Positions 15,894 to 25,908 of a DNA stretch of 64,000 nucleotides are shown here, one piece after another. This DNA comes from an uncultured Anderseniella sp. Its GTDB lineage: Bacteria > Pseudomonadota > Alphaproteobacteria > Rhizobiales > Aestuariivirgaceae. The position numbers and the translations under genes were made by a program. Location: assembly GCA_947488295.1 (NCBI GenBank), contig CANKYU010000006.1:124001-188000 (forward strand), given 5' to 3'. Within the stretch, counting starts at the first letter, position 1. Each line of letters begins with the position of its first letter. Under the pieces are notes generated by a model. It was not told the origin of the DNA, ran no database searches, and saw only the letters and a list, made by a program, of their open reading frames with translations.

Positions 15894-17075
15894 ATGAATT
15901 CATTTATCCACGACGCGCTGAACACGAGCAAACGGTCGGTTGCAGGCTTGAGCGACCGCCTGACGCAGATGTGCGGTGAAACCACCGCAGTCCTGCGCTG
16001 TGCACTTGCGTGCATGATTGTGTTGGGATTTGCCGGCCTTGCGGCCATACAGCCCGCATTTGCCGCGGAAAATCCGTTGTATACGATAACCGGTGTCGAA
16101 GTGGATGTGCGGGCGGAAACCGCGGCTGAAGCAAAAAAGCAGGCAATCACCGAGGCCAACGTGAAGGCATTCGCCATTTTCGCGCAGCGCGTTGGCGGCA
16201 AGGCGCTGGGAGACAGGTTGTCAGACATTCCGTCCAAACGGATTGACGCGATGCTGGACAGTCTGTCGATAGAAGAAGAACGTACCGGACCGCAGCGCTA
16301 TATCGGCAAGCTCACCGTCCGTTTTCTGCCCGGCAAAATGCGCGCGATAATGGCCGAACTGGGCGTTGCCTACAGCGAGAAACTGGCGCGCCGGACGGTC
16401 ATCGTGCCGGTGTGGCGCACAGCCGAAGGTGTCATGGTGTGGGAAGACAACCCGTGGCGCGCGGCGTGGTTGTCACTCAGGGCGGAAAACTCTCCGGTGC
16501 CGCTGATTGTACCGCTGGGTGATCTGGCAGACACCGACACCCTGACCGCCGAGCTTGCCGCCGGCCGGGACGAGGCGGCACTGGAGGCAATCAGGTTGCG
16601 CTATGAGGCTGACGCCTTGCTGGTCGCCGAGGCTTCTCCCGTCGGTGAGGATACGGTTCAGGCCAGCATGATCGGAACCAGCGCAGTGGGACGGCTGGAG
16701 TTCGACAAGGCTTATGTGGCGGAAAACGGTGGCGGCATTGCCGAAGCGGCAAGGATAGCTGCGCTGCGCTTCCATCAGGTCATGCTGTTGCGCTGGAAGA
16801 AGAAGAACGAAACCGGTCCGGTTACCCAGAGCCTGCCGGTTGCAACACTTCCAATCGCGGTTGCATTTTATTCGACTGAAGAGTGGTCGGCACTGCGCGC
16901 AAGGATACTGTCCACGCCTGGTGTTTCAGGGGTTGATATTTCAACCATTTCACAGGGCGGTGCCATCGTGCAATTGTCATATGTGACGGGTTTTGAACAA
17001 TTGCGCCAGTCGCTTTGGTCGGCGGGCCTGGCACTGCAGAACGTAGGTGGGACATGGGTGTTGCAGGCAAGTTGA
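15894..17075 (+). CDS. DUF2066 domain protein
   Basis: A 393-residue protein with an internal hydrophobic export signal (ACMIVLGFAGLAAIQPAFAAE, cleavage after A-F-A near residue 57), then DUF2066: EVDVRAETAAEAKKQAITEA and RYIGKLTVRFLPGKMRAIM. Function unknown; found upstream of CDP-alcohol phosphatidyltransferase and hdaA in related genomes, as here. The start is ambiguous: GTG at 15855 or ATG at 15894 (M-N-S-F-I-H-D). I prefer the ATG, with AAGGA at 15876-15880. Confidence 0.8.
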   Translation: MNSFIHDALNTSKRSVAGLSDRLTQMCGETTAVLRCALACMIVLGFAGLAAIQPAFAAENPLYTITGVEVDVRAETAAEAKKQAITEANVKAFAIFAQRVGGKALGDRLSDIPSKRIDAMLDSLSIEEERTGPQRYIGKLTVRFLPGKMRAIMAELGVAYSEKLARRTVIVPVWRTAEGVMVWEDNPWRAAWLSLRAENSPVPLIVPLGDLADTDTLTAELAAGRDEAALEAIRLRYEADALLVAEASPVGEDTVQASMIGTSAVGRLEFDKAYVAENGGGIAEAARIAALRFHQVMLLRWKKKNETGPVTQSLPVATLPIAVAFYSTEEWSALRARILSTPGVSGVDISTISQGGAIVQLSYVTGFEQLRQSLWSAGLALQNVGGTWVLQAS

Positions 17076-17106
17076 TGCCCAGGAGCGGTTTGCCGGTGCT
17101 CCGGCG

Positions 17107-17688
17107 ATGACACTGCCCAATTTCATTACCATTGGGCGGTTGTTCCTGGTGCCGGTTATCGTCTGGCTGCTGTATCAGTCGCTTTATCCGGCGGCATTCT
17201 TCGTGTTCGTTCTGGCCGGTATCTCGGACGCTGTGGACGGGTTTCTGGCCAAGCAGTTTGACCTGGCCTCCGAACTGGGTGCCTATCTCGACCCGATTGC
17301 CGACAAGGCGCTTCTGGTCACCATCTATGTGGTGCTCGGGATCTTTGAGCACCTGCCGTCCTGGATCGTGATTATCGTGGTCAGCCGCGACGTGGCGATT
17401 GTCGGCGCAGTCATCTTGTCCTGGCTGATGGACAGGCCGGTCAAGATGGAACCGAACATGGTATCAAAGGCCAATACGGTCATGCAGATACTGCTGGTGA
17501 TAGCATTGCTCGCCGCGCTCGCATTTTCTTCGGTGAACGCGACCATGGTCTTGGTCGGCGCATCAATTACAGCCGCCCTGACATTGGCCTCTCTTGCGGT
17601 CTATCTGCGCGATTGGTTACAACATATGGCAAATGGGGGATCGATCACCCCGTCCGCCGATTCTGCTGATGGGGGGGAAAAGCAATGA
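17107..17688 (+). CDS. CDP-alcohol phosphatidyltransferase family protein
   Basis: A 193-residue inner-membrane enzyme of phospholipid synthesis (PgsA-like). The catalytic motif D-x2-D-G-x2-A-[RK]-x8-G-x3-D-x3-D is complete in DAVDGFLAKQFDLASELGAY plus LDPIADK (about residues 38-64), with Lys in place of the usual Arg. Start 17107 gives MTLPNFITIGRLFLVPVIVW, the standard N-terminus. Four to five further TM segments. It overlaps the next permease gene by four bases (ATGA). Which head group it transfers cannot be fixed; the second PgsA-like copy of Rhizobiales is the likely class. Confidence 0.88.
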   Translation: MTLPNFITIGRLFLVPVIVWLLYQSLYPAAFFVFVLAGISDAVDGFLAKQFDLASELGAYLDPIADKALLVTIYVVLGIFEHLPSWIVIIVVSRDVAIVGAVILSWLMDRPVKMEPNMVSKANTVMQILLVIALLAALAFSSVNATMVLVGASITAALTLASLAVYLRDWLQHMANGGSITPSADSADGGEKQ

Positions 17689-18779
17689 CTGTACAGCGCC
17701 AGGTCTCGGTATGGCTGATCGTGCTCGGCGCGATCATAGCGTTCATGTGGCTGTTTGCCGAAATCATGCTCCCGTTCATCGCGGGCATTGTGCTGGCATA
17801 CTTTCTCGACCCCGTAGCAGATGCCCTTGAGCGTCTGAAACTGCCGCGGCTGGCGGCAACCCTGGTCATTGTCCTGACCAGTGTGTTTTTGCTTGTGCTT
17901 GTTCTGCTGCTGGTCGTACCGCTCATCGGGGATCAGATTGGCAAGTTCGCCGAGCGCCTGCCGACCAACGTGTCGACCCTGGTCACGCTGTTCAATGACC
18001 TGGCACCAGGCTGGGTGAAGGACGCACTGGCCAAGACTAGCGCCACTCTCCCGGCCTCAGGCTCCGACATTGCGGCCAAGGCCGCGGTATGGATAGGCGG
18101 CCTGCTGCAGTCGATCCTGTCAGGCGGCCTGGCCCTGTTCAACCTGATGTCACTGCTGATCATCACGCCACTGGTTACATTCTATATGCTGAACGACTGG
18201 GACCGCATGGTCAGCCGGATCGATGGCTGGATACCGCGTGACCACGTTGCGGTCGTGCGCGGTGTCGCAAGCGACATCAATTCGGCAATGGCAGGTTTCA
18301 TTCGCGGGCAGGGCACTGTCTGCATGTTGCTTGGAGTATTCTATGCTGTTGCACTGATCGCTGCGGGCCTGAATTTTGGCCTGCTGATTGGTCTTACGGC
18401 GGGCCTTTTGTCATTCATTCCGTTTGTTGGTGCCGCCATCGGTGGTGTTCTCGCCATTGCCACGGCACTGGTGCAGTTCTGGCCGGATTGGGTTCAGATT
18501 CTCATTGTTGCCGGCATCTTTGCTCTCGGCCAGTTCCTTGAAGGCAATTTCCTGTCTCCGAAACTGGTTGGCCAGTCGATTGGCGTACACCCTGTCTGGC
18601 TGATGTTTGCCCTGCTGGCCTTCGGCTACCTGTTTGGCTTTGCCGGCATATTGCTGGCAGTTCCGCTGGCTGCCGCCATAGGCGTCTTGTCGAAGTTCTT
18701 CCTGAACAAGTACCTTGCGTCGAAACTGTATCTGGGCGTCAAGAAGCCACGCCGGCCCACACCGCCTCAAGGTGGTTAA
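17685..18779 (+). CDS. AI-2E family (PerM-type) membrane permease
   Basis: A 364-residue integral membrane protein with about eight TM segments. Family marks are LPFIAGIVLAYFLDPVADAL in TM2 and, near the C-terminus, GNFLSPKLVGQSIGVHPVW followed by AGILLAVPLAAAIGVL. The family includes AI-2 exporter-like and Na+/H+ antiporter members; substrate unknown. Coupled to the upstream phosphatidyltransferase by ATGA, and hdaA starts five bases after its stop. Confidence 0.9.
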   Translation: MTVQRQVSVWLIVLGAIIAFMWLFAEIMLPFIAGIVLAYFLDPVADALERLKLPRLAATLVIVLTSVFLLVLVLLLVVPLIGDQIGKFAERLPTNVSTLVTLFNDLAPGWVKDALAKTSATLPASGSDIAAKAAVWIGGLLQSILSGGLALFNLMSLLIITPLVTFYMLNDWDRMVSRIDGWIPRDHVAVVRGVASDINSAMAGFIRGQGTVCMLLGVFYAVALIAAGLNFGLLIGLTAGLLSFIPFVGAAIGGVLAIATALVQFWPDWVQILIVAGIFALGQFLEGNFLSPKLVGQSIGVHPVWLMFALLAFGYLFGFAGILLAVPLAAAIGVLSKFFLNKYLASKLYLGVKKPRRPTPPQGG

Positions 18780-18784
18780 ATCCC

Positions 18785-19486
18785 GTGTCTGCTGGACCTG
18801 CACATCAACTCACGCTTGATCTGCCGCACCGGGTGGCCACGGGCCGTGATGATTTTCTGGTGTCCGGTGCCAATGAGGCAGCCGTGGCGGCTGTCGATGC
18901 ATGGCCCCGGTGGCCGTCTCCGGTCCTCATTCTTGTGGGCGCTGCAGGGTCCGGCAAGAGCCATTTGTGCGATGTGTGGTGCACCCGTTCTGATGCTGCA
19001 GTCGTGCCGGCCGGAACCCTGGAGACCTCCGGCGTGGCAGACCTGATGAGTACTGGTGCAGTGGCCGTGGAAGATGCACCAGGTGACAGCCTCGACGAAG
19101 TCGCCCTGTTTCACCTGATCAATCTGGCGCGGGAGACGTCGGGCAGCGTGTTGATCACGTCCGGCGATTACCCGTCACGCTGGAATGTTGCATTGCCCGA
19201 TCTTGCCTCGCGCCTGAAGGCGGCACAGGTTGCAAGCTTGGGTGATCCCGATGACGACCTGCTGCGCGGACTGCTGGTCAAGCAGTTTGCTGACCGGCAG
19301 TTGCGTGTCGACGAAGCTGCCATCAGTTACATGGTCATGCGCATGGAGCGCTCTTTCGAGGCAGCCCGCTCGCTGGTTGCGAAAATCGATGCCCGGGCAA
19401 TGGCCGATCGCGCCGAAATCACCCGCAACCTTGTTGCCCGCGTGATGCAGGACGATACCGGCAACAGCCAGTTGGAAGACGATTAG
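18785..19486 (+). CDS. hdaA: Hda-type DnaA homologue (RIDA regulator)
   Basis: A 233-residue AAA+ protein equivalent to DnaA domain III only, without the DNA-binding domain. The HdaA/Hda family binds the beta clamp and stimulates DnaA-ATP hydrolysis, preventing over-initiation. Visible: the N-terminal clamp-binding-like QLTLDLPHR, Walker A GAAGSGKSHL, and the Walker B-position V-A-V-E-D-A. The start is GTG at 18785, six bases after the permease stop. Context with DUF2066, phosphatidyltransferase, permease and ppk is typical of Rhizobiales. Confidence 0.9.
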   Translation: MSAGPAHQLTLDLPHRVATGRDDFLVSGANEAAVAAVDAWPRWPSPVLILVGAAGSGKSHLCDVWCTRSDAAVVPAGTLETSGVADLMSTGAVAVEDAPGDSLDEVALFHLINLARETSGSVLITSGDYPSRWNVALPDLASRLKAAQVASLGDPDDDLLRGLLVKQFADRQLRVDEAAISYMVMRMERSFEAARSLVAKIDARAMADRAEITRNLVARVMQDDTGNSQLEDD

Positions 19487-19610
19487 ATCAGATTAACACA
19501 CTTTGCGCGATGTCATTGGGGGCGTTGTCATCGATGTGTTATATATCTGCATCAGACAAATTTATCACTGCAGCAACAGCGGCTCCGGACAGCCTGGGGA
19601 ATCAGGAAAC

Positions 19611-21815
19611 ATGAACCTCGAAAGCAAGGAATCCAAGGAACTGGCGGGCGCCAAACCGGCACCGGTCAGCACTGCAGGCAACCAGGATCTTACCAATTCG
19701 CCGAAACGGTTCTTCAACCGGGAGCTGTCCTGGCTCGGCTTCAATTACCGCGTGCTCATGGAAGCGCGAAATGCGGCGCACCCGGTTTTCGAACGGCTTC
19801 GCTTCCTGTCCATTTCCGGTAACAATCTGGACGAATTCTATATGGTTCGCGTGGCAGGGCTTGCAGCCCAGATACGCGAACACGTCACCGATCTGTCACA
19901 GGACGGCATGACACCGGCCGACCAGTTGTCCAATGTCCGCGCCGAGGCAAGCGAGCTGATGGGCGAGCAGGACAAACGCTGGCATGCCTTGCGTGAAGAA
20001 CTGCAGCAAAACCGGGTCGAGCTGATCAACACCGACCAACTGACCCGCCAGGACCGGGCCTGGCTGGACGAGCGCTTCCACGAACAGGTCTTGCTGGTGC
20101 TCACACCGATTGCGATCGATCCGGCGCACCCGTTTCCGTTTCTGCCCAATCGCGGGCTGATGATTGCGCTGGAGCTTGTGCGCAAGTCCGACGGCGAGCA
20201 GATGAAGGCGCTGGTGCAGGTGCCTCAGCAACTGGAACGGTTCACCCGTTTGCCGAACGGCGAGGCGGACGAAGGCCAGTCGGCTGCACGTTTCATCATG
20301 ATCGAGGACATGATCACCCACTTTGCTCCGCGGCTGTTCCCCGGATATCAATTGCAGGGCAGGGGCATATTCCGCATCCTGCGCGACAGTGACATCGAGA
20401 TAGAAGAAGAAGCAGAAGACCTGGTGCGCTACTTTGAACGCGCTCTCAAGCGCCGTCGCCGCGGCAGCGTGGTGCGGCTGGAAGTTGATAGCGGCTGTCC
20501 GGAAACCCTTCGTACCTTCATTGCCCGCGAACTTAACGCGGATGCCGACGCAATTGTCATGTGCGACGGCGTGGTCGGTTATGCCGACACTTCCCAGCTC
20601 ATCATCGATGATATGCCGGAACACAAGTTTCCACCGTACAACCCGCGCTTCCCGGAACGCATCCGCGATCATGGCGGCGACTGTTTTGCAGCCATTCGTC
20701 AGAAGGACATTATTGTTCATCACCCCTATGAATCATTCGACGCCGTGGTGCAGTTTGTCCGCCAGGCGGCCCGCGACCCTGATGTGGTTGCCATCAAGCA
20801 GACCCTGTACCGTACCTCCAATCAGAGCCCGATCGTGGAAGCACTGGTGATGGCGGCTGAGGCCGGGAAATCGGTCATGGCGGTGGTCGAACTGAAAGCC
20901 CGGTTCGATGAGGAGAAAAACATCCAGTGGGCGCGCAACCTGGAACGTGCCGGCGTGCAGGTGGTGTTCGGCTTTGTTGAACTGAAAACCCATGCCAAGA
21001 CGTCAATGGTTGTGCGGCGTGAAGGCGGGCATTTGAGAACCTACGTGCATTACGGCACCGGCAACTATCATCCGATTACCGCGCGCATTTACACCGACAT
21101 GTCTTTCTTCACCTGTGATCCGGCCCTGTGCCGCGACGCTGCGCGCCTGTTCAACTATGTCTCCAGTTATGCCGAGCCGACCGAACTGGAGCGCATAGCC
21201 CTGTCACCCCTGACGCTGAGCAAGCGCCTGATCTCGCATATTGAAGAAGAAATCGTTCATGCCAAGGCCGGCAGGCCGGCAGCCATCTGGGCAAAAATGA
21301 ACTCCCTGGTTGATCCGGAGATAATCGATGCCCTGTACCGGGCGAGCAATGCAGGCGTCCAGATCGAACTTGTCATTCGCGGAATCTGCTGCCTGAGGCC
21401 CGGCGTGCCGGGGTTGTCCGACAATATTCGCGTGAAATCCATTATCGGCCGTTTTCTCGAGCACTCGCGCATTGTCTGCTTCGGCAATGGCGACGGTTTG
21501 CCCAGCGACAAAGCGCGCATTTACATTTCGTCGGCTGACTGGATGCCGCGCAACCTGCATCGCCGTGTCGAAACACTGGTGCCGGTGGATACGCCGACCG
21601 TCCATCAGCAGGTGCTTGACCAGATCATGGTCGCCAACCTGAAAGACAACCAGCAAAGCTGGCAACTGATGCCCGACGGCAGCTCGCAGCGCATCGCACC
21701 CGGCCCGGAAGAACAGCCGTTCAACGCCCATGACTACTTTATGAACAACCCATCGCTGTCCGGACGCGGAAGTTCTTTGAAAGATAGCCTGCCACCTGCT
21801 ATTGCCGGTCGTTAA
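19611..21815 (+). CDS. ppk: Polyphosphate kinase 1
   Basis: Reversibly polymerises the ATP gamma phosphate into polyphosphate. 734 residues, normal for PPK1. N-domain FFNRELSWLGFNYRVL and NNLDEFYMVRVAG; catalytic histidine region THAKTSMVVRR then YVHYGTGNYHPITARIYTDM; and SSADWMPRNLHRRVETLVPV in the C2 domain. ATG at 19611 is chosen (AGGAAAC upstream); upstream in-frame codons lack family similarity. Ppx follows after 59 bases, so polyP synthesis and breakdown are paired. Confidence 0.97.
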   Translation: MNLESKESKELAGAKPAPVSTAGNQDLTNSPKRFFNRELSWLGFNYRVLMEARNAAHPVFERLRFLSISGNNLDEFYMVRVAGLAAQIREHVTDLSQDGMTPADQLSNVRAEASELMGEQDKRWHALREELQQNRVELINTDQLTRQDRAWLDERFHEQVLLVLTPIAIDPAHPFPFLPNRGLMIALELVRKSDGEQMKALVQVPQQLERFTRLPNGEADEGQSAARFIMIEDMITHFAPRLFPGYQLQGRGIFRILRDSDIEIEEEAEDLVRYFERALKRRRRGSVVRLEVDSGCPETLRTFIARELNADADAIVMCDGVVGYADTSQLIIDDMPEHKFPPYNPRFPERIRDHGGDCFAAIRQKDIIVHHPYESFDAVVQFVRQAARDPDVVAIKQTLYRTSNQSPIVEALVMAAEAGKSVMAVVELKARFDEEKNIQWARNLERAGVQVVFGFVELKTHAKTSMVVRREGGHLRTYVHYGTGNYHPITARIYTDMSFFTCDPALCRDAARLFNYVSSYAEPTELERIALSPLTLSKRLISHIEEEIVHAKAGRPAAIWAKMNSLVDPEIIDALYRASNAGVQIELVIRGICCLRPGVPGLSDNIRVKSIIGRFLEHSRIVCFGNGDGLPSDKARIYISSADWMPRNLHRRVETLVPVDTPTVHQQVLDQIMVANLKDNQQSWQLMPDGSSQRIAPGPEEQPFNAHDYFMNNPSLSGRGSSLKDSLPPAIAGR

Positions 21816-21874
21816 GGGCAATGAGCGGTCAGGGGGTGATTCTGATCTGCGCTTCAATAACGGGACAGGTCTGA

Positions 21875-23386
21875 GTGAACCCGGCCAAGAGACTCGACAG
21901 GATTGACGGTGCGCCGCCGGTTGCGGTGGTGGACATCGGTTCAAACTCCGTGCGCATGGTTGTGTATGACGGGTTGAGACGCGCGCCGTCGCCGATGTTC
22001 AACGAAAAGGTGTTGTGCGCGCTGGGTCGCGGCGTGGCTGAGACCGGTGCATTGGATGAGGAGGCCTCGGAACGCGCCCTGAATGCGATCCGGCGGTTTC
22101 GCGCCCTGTGCGACCAGATGAATGTCAGCGAAATCTTTTCCGTGGCAACGGCGGCTGTTCGTGATGCATCCAATGGCAGTGAGTTCATAGCGAAGGCCAA
22201 AAAGCTGCTTGGCGTTGATATCGGCGTTCTGACAGGGCGTCAGGAAGCGGCATTCGCGGCCAAGGGCGTGCTGTCCGGCATCCCTGATGCTGAAGGCATT
22301 GTCGGCGACCTAGGCGGTGGCAGCCTGGAACTTGTCGATGTATCCATGGGCAAATTGCGCGATGGCATTACATTGCCGCTGGGGCCACTGCGGATTTTGG
22401 GTGAAACCGGCGCTGACATCGAAGCAGCCACAAAGTACATTGACAGACAGCTGGACCGGGCGAAGCTGCTGGGAAACCTGGACGGCAGGACATTCTATGG
22501 TGTTGGTGGCGCCTGGCGTAACCTGGCCCGGCTGCACATGGCCCAGATCCATTATCCGCTGATCATTGTTCAGGGCTATACGATGGATCGCTCAACGGCC
22601 CATTCGCTGGCTGATTTTGTGTCGCGCCTTTCGCCGGACACACTCAGGGGCATTGAGGCCGTGTCCAAGAGCCGCTCGGAAACCCTGCCGCTGGCCGCCC
22701 TGGTGCTTGAACGGCTGCTGGCGCGCACCCAGCCGAAGGATATGGTGACGTCGATTTATGGTGTTCGGGAAGGACTTCTGTTCGGCAAGCTGAAAAAGCG
22801 GGTTCGCGATTCCGACCCGCTGCTGAACGCCAGTTGGGACTTCGCCAAACGCTATGCGCGATCACCCAAACACGAACTGGAGCTGTGCGAATGGACCAAT
22901 GCGCTGTTTGCCAATGACAAGCACGCCGAAACCGAGGAGGAGCGCCGCCTGCGCCATGCCGCTTGCATGATGGCTGACATCTCCTGGCGGGCAAATCCCG
23001 ATTATCGGTCCGGCCGGGCGCTGACGATTATCTCGCAGGCCGCGATTGTCGGGGTTGATCATCCTGGCCGGTTGTTCCTGGCTCTGGCGGTGTTTTTCCG
23101 GTACCAGGGCATCAATTCGAAACACGCACCGCGCGAGTTTGTCGACCTTATTCCGGAAGACTGGCTGGAGCGTGCGCGCATACTGGCCGGTGCCATGCGG
23201 CTCGCCTATGTGCTGACCGGGGCTATGACCGGTTTGCTTCCCAAGATCAAATTGTTCATAGACGGCAAAAAGCTGGTTCTGGACATGCCAAAGAAGCTGT
23301 CCGACCTTTGTGGCGAGTCCGTCGCGAAGAAACTCAACCAGTTGGCAGGCGCCATGGGACTCGAAGCGGAAATTCGCCGCGGGTAA
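21875..23386 (+). CDS. ppx: Exopolyphosphatase / GppA-family phosphatase
   Basis: A 503-residue protein of the ASKHA-fold Ppx/GppA family that removes terminal phosphates from polyphosphate and may hydrolyse pppGpp. Phosphate loops are VVDIGSNSVRMVVYD (about residues 17-31) and GDLGGGSLELVDV (about 147-159), with TAAVRDASNG between. A C-terminal HD-like domain contains LRHAACMMADISW. The start is GTG at 21875, without a strong ribosome site. It lies directly behind ppk. Confidence 0.94.
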   Translation: MNPAKRLDRIDGAPPVAVVDIGSNSVRMVVYDGLRRAPSPMFNEKVLCALGRGVAETGALDEEASERALNAIRRFRALCDQMNVSEIFSVATAAVRDASNGSEFIAKAKKLLGVDIGVLTGRQEAAFAAKGVLSGIPDAEGIVGDLGGGSLELVDVSMGKLRDGITLPLGPLRILGETGADIEAATKYIDRQLDRAKLLGNLDGRTFYGVGGAWRNLARLHMAQIHYPLIIVQGYTMDRSTAHSLADFVSRLSPDTLRGIEAVSKSRSETLPLAALVLERLLARTQPKDMVTSIYGVREGLLFGKLKKRVRDSDPLLNASWDFAKRYARSPKHELELCEWTNALFANDKHAETEEERRLRHAACMMADISWRANPDYRSGRALTIISQAAIVGVDHPGRLFLALAVFFRYQGINSKHAPREFVDLIPEDWLERARILAGAMRLAYVLTGAMTGLLPKIKLFIDGKKLVLDMPKKLSDLCGESVAKKLNQLAGAMGLEAEIRRG

Positions 23387-23498
23387 CGGCTTTCGGGCTT
23401 GCGGCGATTTGGCCCTGCGACAGAATCTGCCTACTGTGAACCTGGTTGCCAGCGTATCTTGCAAGTGTAGCTGCTCCAATCGACCCAGGATTACAACC

Positions 23499-24914
23499 AT
23501 GTTTGATGGCGTCTCCGCTGAATTGCTTGCGCGCTTTCAATTTGCGTTTACGGTTTCATTTCACATTGTGTTTCCGGCGTTCTCCATCGGCCTGGCGAAC
23601 TACCTGGCCGTACTCAACGCCTTGTGGCTGAAAACCGGTGATCAGACCTACCTGACGCTGTTCGAATACTGGAAGAAGATCTTTGCCGTGGCCTTCGGCA
23701 TGGGTGTCGTGTCGGGTATCGTCATGTCCTATCAGTTCGGCACCAACTGGAGTGTGTTTTCTGACAAGACAGGACCCATTCTCGGCCCGCTGATGGCCTA
23801 TGAGGTGTTGAGCGCATTTTTCCTGGAGGCAGGATTCCTCGGCATCATGTTGTTCGGGCGCAAACGCGTCGGCGACAAGCTCCACATGTTCGCAACCGCT
23901 GTTGTCGCGATTGGCACCTTGATGTCGGCGACCTGGATATTGTCGGTCAACTCGTGGATGCAGACGCCCGTCGGATACTCGATCAATGAAGCGGGACAGT
24001 TTGTGCCTGAAGACTGGTGGGCAATCGTGTTCAACCCGTCTTTCCCTTATCGACTGGTTCATATGGTGCTGGCTGCGTTTCTCACTACCGCCCTTGTCGT
24101 CGGCGCAGTGGGCGGATGGCATCTGCTCAAGGACCGGACACATAGACCGGCCCGCGTGATGTTCTCCATGGCCATGTGGATGGCGGCTTTGGTGACCCCC
24201 GTCCAGATTTTCGCCGGTGACCTGCACGGGCTCAACACGCTTGAACACCAGCCGGTCAAGGTCATGGCAATGGAGGGGCATTTCGACAGCTATCCCGACG
24301 GTGCCCCACTGATCCTGTTCGGGATCCCGAACGAGGCGGAAAAGCGCGTCGACTTCGCCATCGAAATACCAAAACTGTCGAGCCTGATCCTCAAGCACGA
24401 TCTGAATGCGCCACTGGCCGGCCTCGACACGGTCGATGACAGGGACGAGCCGCCGGTTGCCATCGTGTTCTGGAGTTTTCGTATTATGGTGGGCCTGGGA
24501 TTTGCCATGCTGGGGCTTGGCATATGGAGCCTGTGGGCGCGCTGGCGCAAGGTGCTGTATCGCGACAGCTGGCTGCATATGGCGGCTGTTGCAATGGGGC
24601 CAGCCGGATTTGTCGCCGTTCTGGCCGGGTGGGTGACCACCGAGGTCGGCCGCCAGCCGTTCACCGTGTATGGCCTGCTGAGAACCAGTGACTCGCTTGC
24701 TCCCATAGCAGCACCCGCTGTGGCCACATCCCTGATCGCCTTCATCATTGTATATTTCTTCGTGTTCGGCGCAGGCGTGTTTTACATCATGCGGATGATG
24801 AGCAAACCTCCCGGCGGCGCCGGCAAGGAACTTAGCCAGGGTCCGTTGCGCAGCGCAGGGTTAACGCCTGCTGCACAGATTGTCGAACAGGAGGGCGCAG
24901 GCAATGGAGTTTGA
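23499..24914 (+). CDS. cioA: Cyanide-insensitive quinol oxidase subunit I (CioA/CydA)
   Basis: Subunit I of a cytochrome bd-type quinol oxidase in the inner membrane, reducing O2 to water at high affinity. 471 residues, about nine TM segments. It lacks the long C-terminal Q-loop of E. coli CydA and has the CioA-type loop GDLHGLNTLEHQPVKVMAME (the common Gln of G-D-Q-H-G is Leu here). Heme-ligand regions include FHIVFPAFSIGLAN and the MEGHFDSYP segment. Start at 23499 with CCAGGA upstream. The next gene overlaps by 11 bases. Confidence 0.94.
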   Translation: MFDGVSAELLARFQFAFTVSFHIVFPAFSIGLANYLAVLNALWLKTGDQTYLTLFEYWKKIFAVAFGMGVVSGIVMSYQFGTNWSVFSDKTGPILGPLMAYEVLSAFFLEAGFLGIMLFGRKRVGDKLHMFATAVVAIGTLMSATWILSVNSWMQTPVGYSINEAGQFVPEDWWAIVFNPSFPYRLVHMVLAAFLTTALVVGAVGGWHLLKDRTHRPARVMFSMAMWMAALVTPVQIFAGDLHGLNTLEHQPVKVMAMEGHFDSYPDGAPLILFGIPNEAEKRVDFAIEIPKLSSLILKHDLNAPLAGLDTVDDRDEPPVAIVFWSFRIMVGLGFAMLGLGIWSLWARWRKVLYRDSWLHMAAVAMGPAGFVAVLAGWVTTEVGRQPFTVYGLLRTSDSLAPIAAPAVATSLIAFIIVYFFVFGAGVFYIMRMMSKPPGGAGKELSQGPLRSAGLTPAAQIVEQEGAGNGV

Positions 24915-25908
24915 TCTTCCCCATATCTGGGCTGCCATCATCGCATTTGCCGTCCTGATGTATGTGATACTGGATGGTTTTGACTTGGGCGTCGGCATGT
25001 TGTTTGCGGTCGAGCACGAAAAGCATGACCGCGACATCATGATGAATTCCGTTGCCCCCGTCTGGGATGGCAATGAGACCTGGCTGGTCATGGGCGGTGG
25101 CGGATTGTTCGCGGTGTTTCCTTTGGCTTACGCCACAGTGCTGCCCGCTCTCTATATGCCGTTGATAATCATGCTGCTGGCGCTGGTGTTTCGCGGGGTT
25201 GCGTTCGAGTATCGCTGGCGCACGGCACGCGGGCAGTTTTTGTGGAACTGGGGGTTTTGGGGCGGTTCGGTTGTCGCCGCCTTCACTCAAGGCATCGCAC
25301 TGGGTGCGCTGGTGCAGGGTATTTCCATTACCGACCGCGCCTATTCCGGCGGATGGTGGGACTGGCTGACATTGTTTTCGGTGTTAACAGGCATCGCCGT
25401 TGTGTTTGGTTACACGCTGCTTGGCGCAACCTGGCTGATCTATAAAACCGAAGGTCCGCTGCAGGAAAGAATGCAGTCACGAGCTCGCATTCTGGCTGTC
25501 ATCACACTCGGATTTATCGGCATTGTGAGTGTTGTCACGCCGTTTCTCAACCCGGTCTATGCCGAGCGCTGGTTTGCCTGGCCGACGGCTGCCTTTTCGG
25601 CGATTGTGCCTCTGTTGCTCGCAGCAGCAGCGTGGAAACTTTACACAGGGCTTCGCGATAAGCGCGACGCAACTCCTTTTCTTGCGTCGCTGGCTCTTTT
25701 CATTCTGAGCTTTATCGGCATTGGCATCAGCTTCTATCCGCACATCGTACCTCCAAGCCTGACGATTGCCGAAGCTGCGGCCCCTGACTCAAGCCTGCTG
25801 TTCACGCTTGTGGGTGCAGCGTTGCTGTTGCCGCTGATCCTTGCCTACACGGCTTATTCTTACTGGGTGTTTCGCGGCAAGATGGACCCGGATGAAGGCT
25901 ACCACTGA
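24904..25908 (+). CDS. cioB: Cyanide-insensitive quinol oxidase subunit II (CioB/CydB)
   Basis: Subunit II of the bd-type oxidase, 334 residues, about eight TM segments. Signatures: MEFDLPHIWAAIIAF, VILDGFDLGVGMLF, NSVAPVWDGNETWLVMGGGG and AYTAYSYWVFRGK. It overlaps cioA by 11 bases and shares one base with the small third-subunit gene that follows (TGATG), so all three should be translated from one mRNA. Confidence 0.95.
   Translation: MEFDLPHIWAAIIAFAVLMYVILDGFDLGVGMLFAVEHEKHDRDIMMNSVAPVWDGNETWLVMGGGGLFAVFPLAYATVLPALYMPLIIMLLALVFRGVAFEYRWRTARGQFLWNWGFWGGSVVAAFTQGIALGALVQGISITDRAYSGGWWDWLTLFSVLTGIAVVFGYTLLGATWLIYKTEGPLQERMQSRARILAVITLGFIGIVSVVTPFLNPVYAERWFAWPTAAFSAIVPLLLAAAAWKLYTGLRDKRDATPFLASLALFILSFIGIGISFYPHIVPPSLTIAEAAAPDSSLLFTLVGAALLLPLILAYTAYSYWVFRGKMDPDEGYH

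Noticed and set aside
23556..24578. 340-codon open frame on the minus strand
   Set aside because: Antisense to cioA; its product is rich in His, Gln and Arg without any domain, as expected for a shadow of a membrane-protein gene.
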